Notes under the pieces: model-generated
The model's database searches: none
What the model saw: only the letters and a program-made list of their open reading frames with translations
What the model was told of the DNA's origin: nothing
From: an uncultured Bacteroidota bacterium
Lineage (GTDB): Bacteria > Bacteroidota > Bacteroidia > Chitinophagales > Chitinophagaceae
NCBI GenBank assembly: GCA_946479055.1
Contig: CAMLEX010000276.1
Location: forward strand, 1-6,851
DNA length: 6,851 nucleotides
Direction of reading: 5' to 3'
Translations under genes and position numbers: made by a program
In this document: in pieces, positions 6,432-6,851 of the stretch
Layout: every line of letters starts with the position of its first letter
Position numbering within the stretch: position 1 is the stretch's first letter

Positions 6432-6851
6432 TTATTTCCCCCGGATCTTATCCATCTGGCGTTTTAGCAGGTATACCTGGAAGCCGATAGTCATTGCAAA
6501 GCCGCCGCTGCCTTCAAAATCTTTGATCTTTGTATGATCATAACCCAGTAAAATATCAATAGATACCTGGTCGCTGATAAAGATGGCAGCTCCTCCTCCG
6601 AGAAAATAGTTCAATCCCGAATTAGTAGAAGAAGGAAATCCAGTAGTCTTTGTTGTTTGACTTAAATAATTAAGACTTCCATGTATGATAGGTCTTACAT
6701 TGGCATTGGTAAAATAATAACGTACAAAAGGACCAATACCAAAAGTCGTAATCTTGTCGCTGCCAATTTTCGAATAACTAAATCCCAGGTTTCCTCCTAT
6801 AGCCAGGTTATTAATAATAAAAATCCCGGCATTGGGTGTTAATGCAATTTC
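6432..6851 (-). CDS. outer-membrane beta-barrel protein (C-terminal part, 5' truncated)
   Basis: The minus-strand frame is open from the window edge at 6851 to a TAA at 6432-6434, giving 139 residues of a gene that starts beyond the window. A TTG at 6612-6614 could be mistaken for a start, but the coding frame runs on upstream with the same barrel pattern. The sequence alternates polar and hydrophobic residues in strands of 8-12: IFIINNLAIGGNLGFSYSKI, TTFGIGPFVRYYF, HGSLNYLSQT, LNYFLGGGAAIFISDQVSID, and FAMTIGFQVYLL, separated by polar turns. This is the pattern of small OmpA/OmpX-type eight-strand barrels (outer membrane beta-barrel domain family). After the last strand comes a short basic tail (KRQMDKIRGK) rather than the usual terminal aromatic residue. 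The specific function is unknown. Confidence 0.8.
   Translation of the reverse strand, partial: EIALTPNAGIFIINNLAIGGNLGFSYSKIGSDKITTFGIGPFVRYYFTNANVRPIIHGSLNYLSQTTKTTGFPSSTNSGLNYFLGGGAAIFISDQVSIDILLGYDHTKIKDFEGSGGFAMTIGFQVYLLKRQMDKIRGK

Noticed and set aside
6432..6614. Outer-membrane protein read as a complete 60-residue gene starting at a TTG
   Set aside because: The same frame is open to the window edge at 6851 and the upstream part has the same beta-barrel strand pattern, so the TTG is an internal Leu codon.

Overview
The window is chromosomal DNA of a Bacteroidota bacterium, most likely of the Chitinophagaceae type. The evidence is AT-leaning sequence, starts without Shine-Dalgarno sites, TAnnTTTG-like promoter boxes, an outer-membrane beta-barrel protein, a PQQ dehydrogenase with a built-in cytochrome c, and a 7-bp GTTYGA-type intergenic repeat. 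The genus assignment is inference; there is no rRNA here.

Layout. (1) Positions 1-1445, plus strand: the C-terminal part of a periplasmic PQQ-dependent dehydrogenase with a cytochrome c domain inserted in its propeller; the N-terminus lies outside the window. (2) 1479-2189, plus: a compact endonuclease/exonuclease/phosphatase-fold protein 33 bp downstream. (3) 2286-3014, plus: a HAD-like phosphatase domain fused to a cysteine-rich CPCC domain. Its codon use differs sharply from its neighbours, so it looks like an acquired gene. (4) 3142-5535, minus: a large soluble GAF-like protein without a recognisable output domain. (5) 5536-5809: a divergent intergenic region with a candidate promoter for each flanking gene. 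(6) 5810-6301, plus: a GNAT acetyltransferase whose promoter box sits only 4 bp before the start codon. (7) 6288-6427: ten tandem 7-bp repeats that run through the GNAT stop codon, facing three inverted copies, between convergent genes. (8) 6432-6851, minus: the C-terminal part of an outer-membrane beta-barrel protein, cut by the window edge.

The genes do not form one obvious pathway. The dehydrogenase and barrel are envelope proteins of respiration and the outer membrane; the nuclease-fold, GAF and GNAT proteins look like unrelated housekeeping or accessory cytoplasmic genes. The most unusual items are the HAD-CPCC fusion with foreign codon use, the output-less GAF protein, and the repeat that supplies the GNAT stop codon. 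No tRNA, rRNA, CRISPR array, transposase or phage gene was seen.
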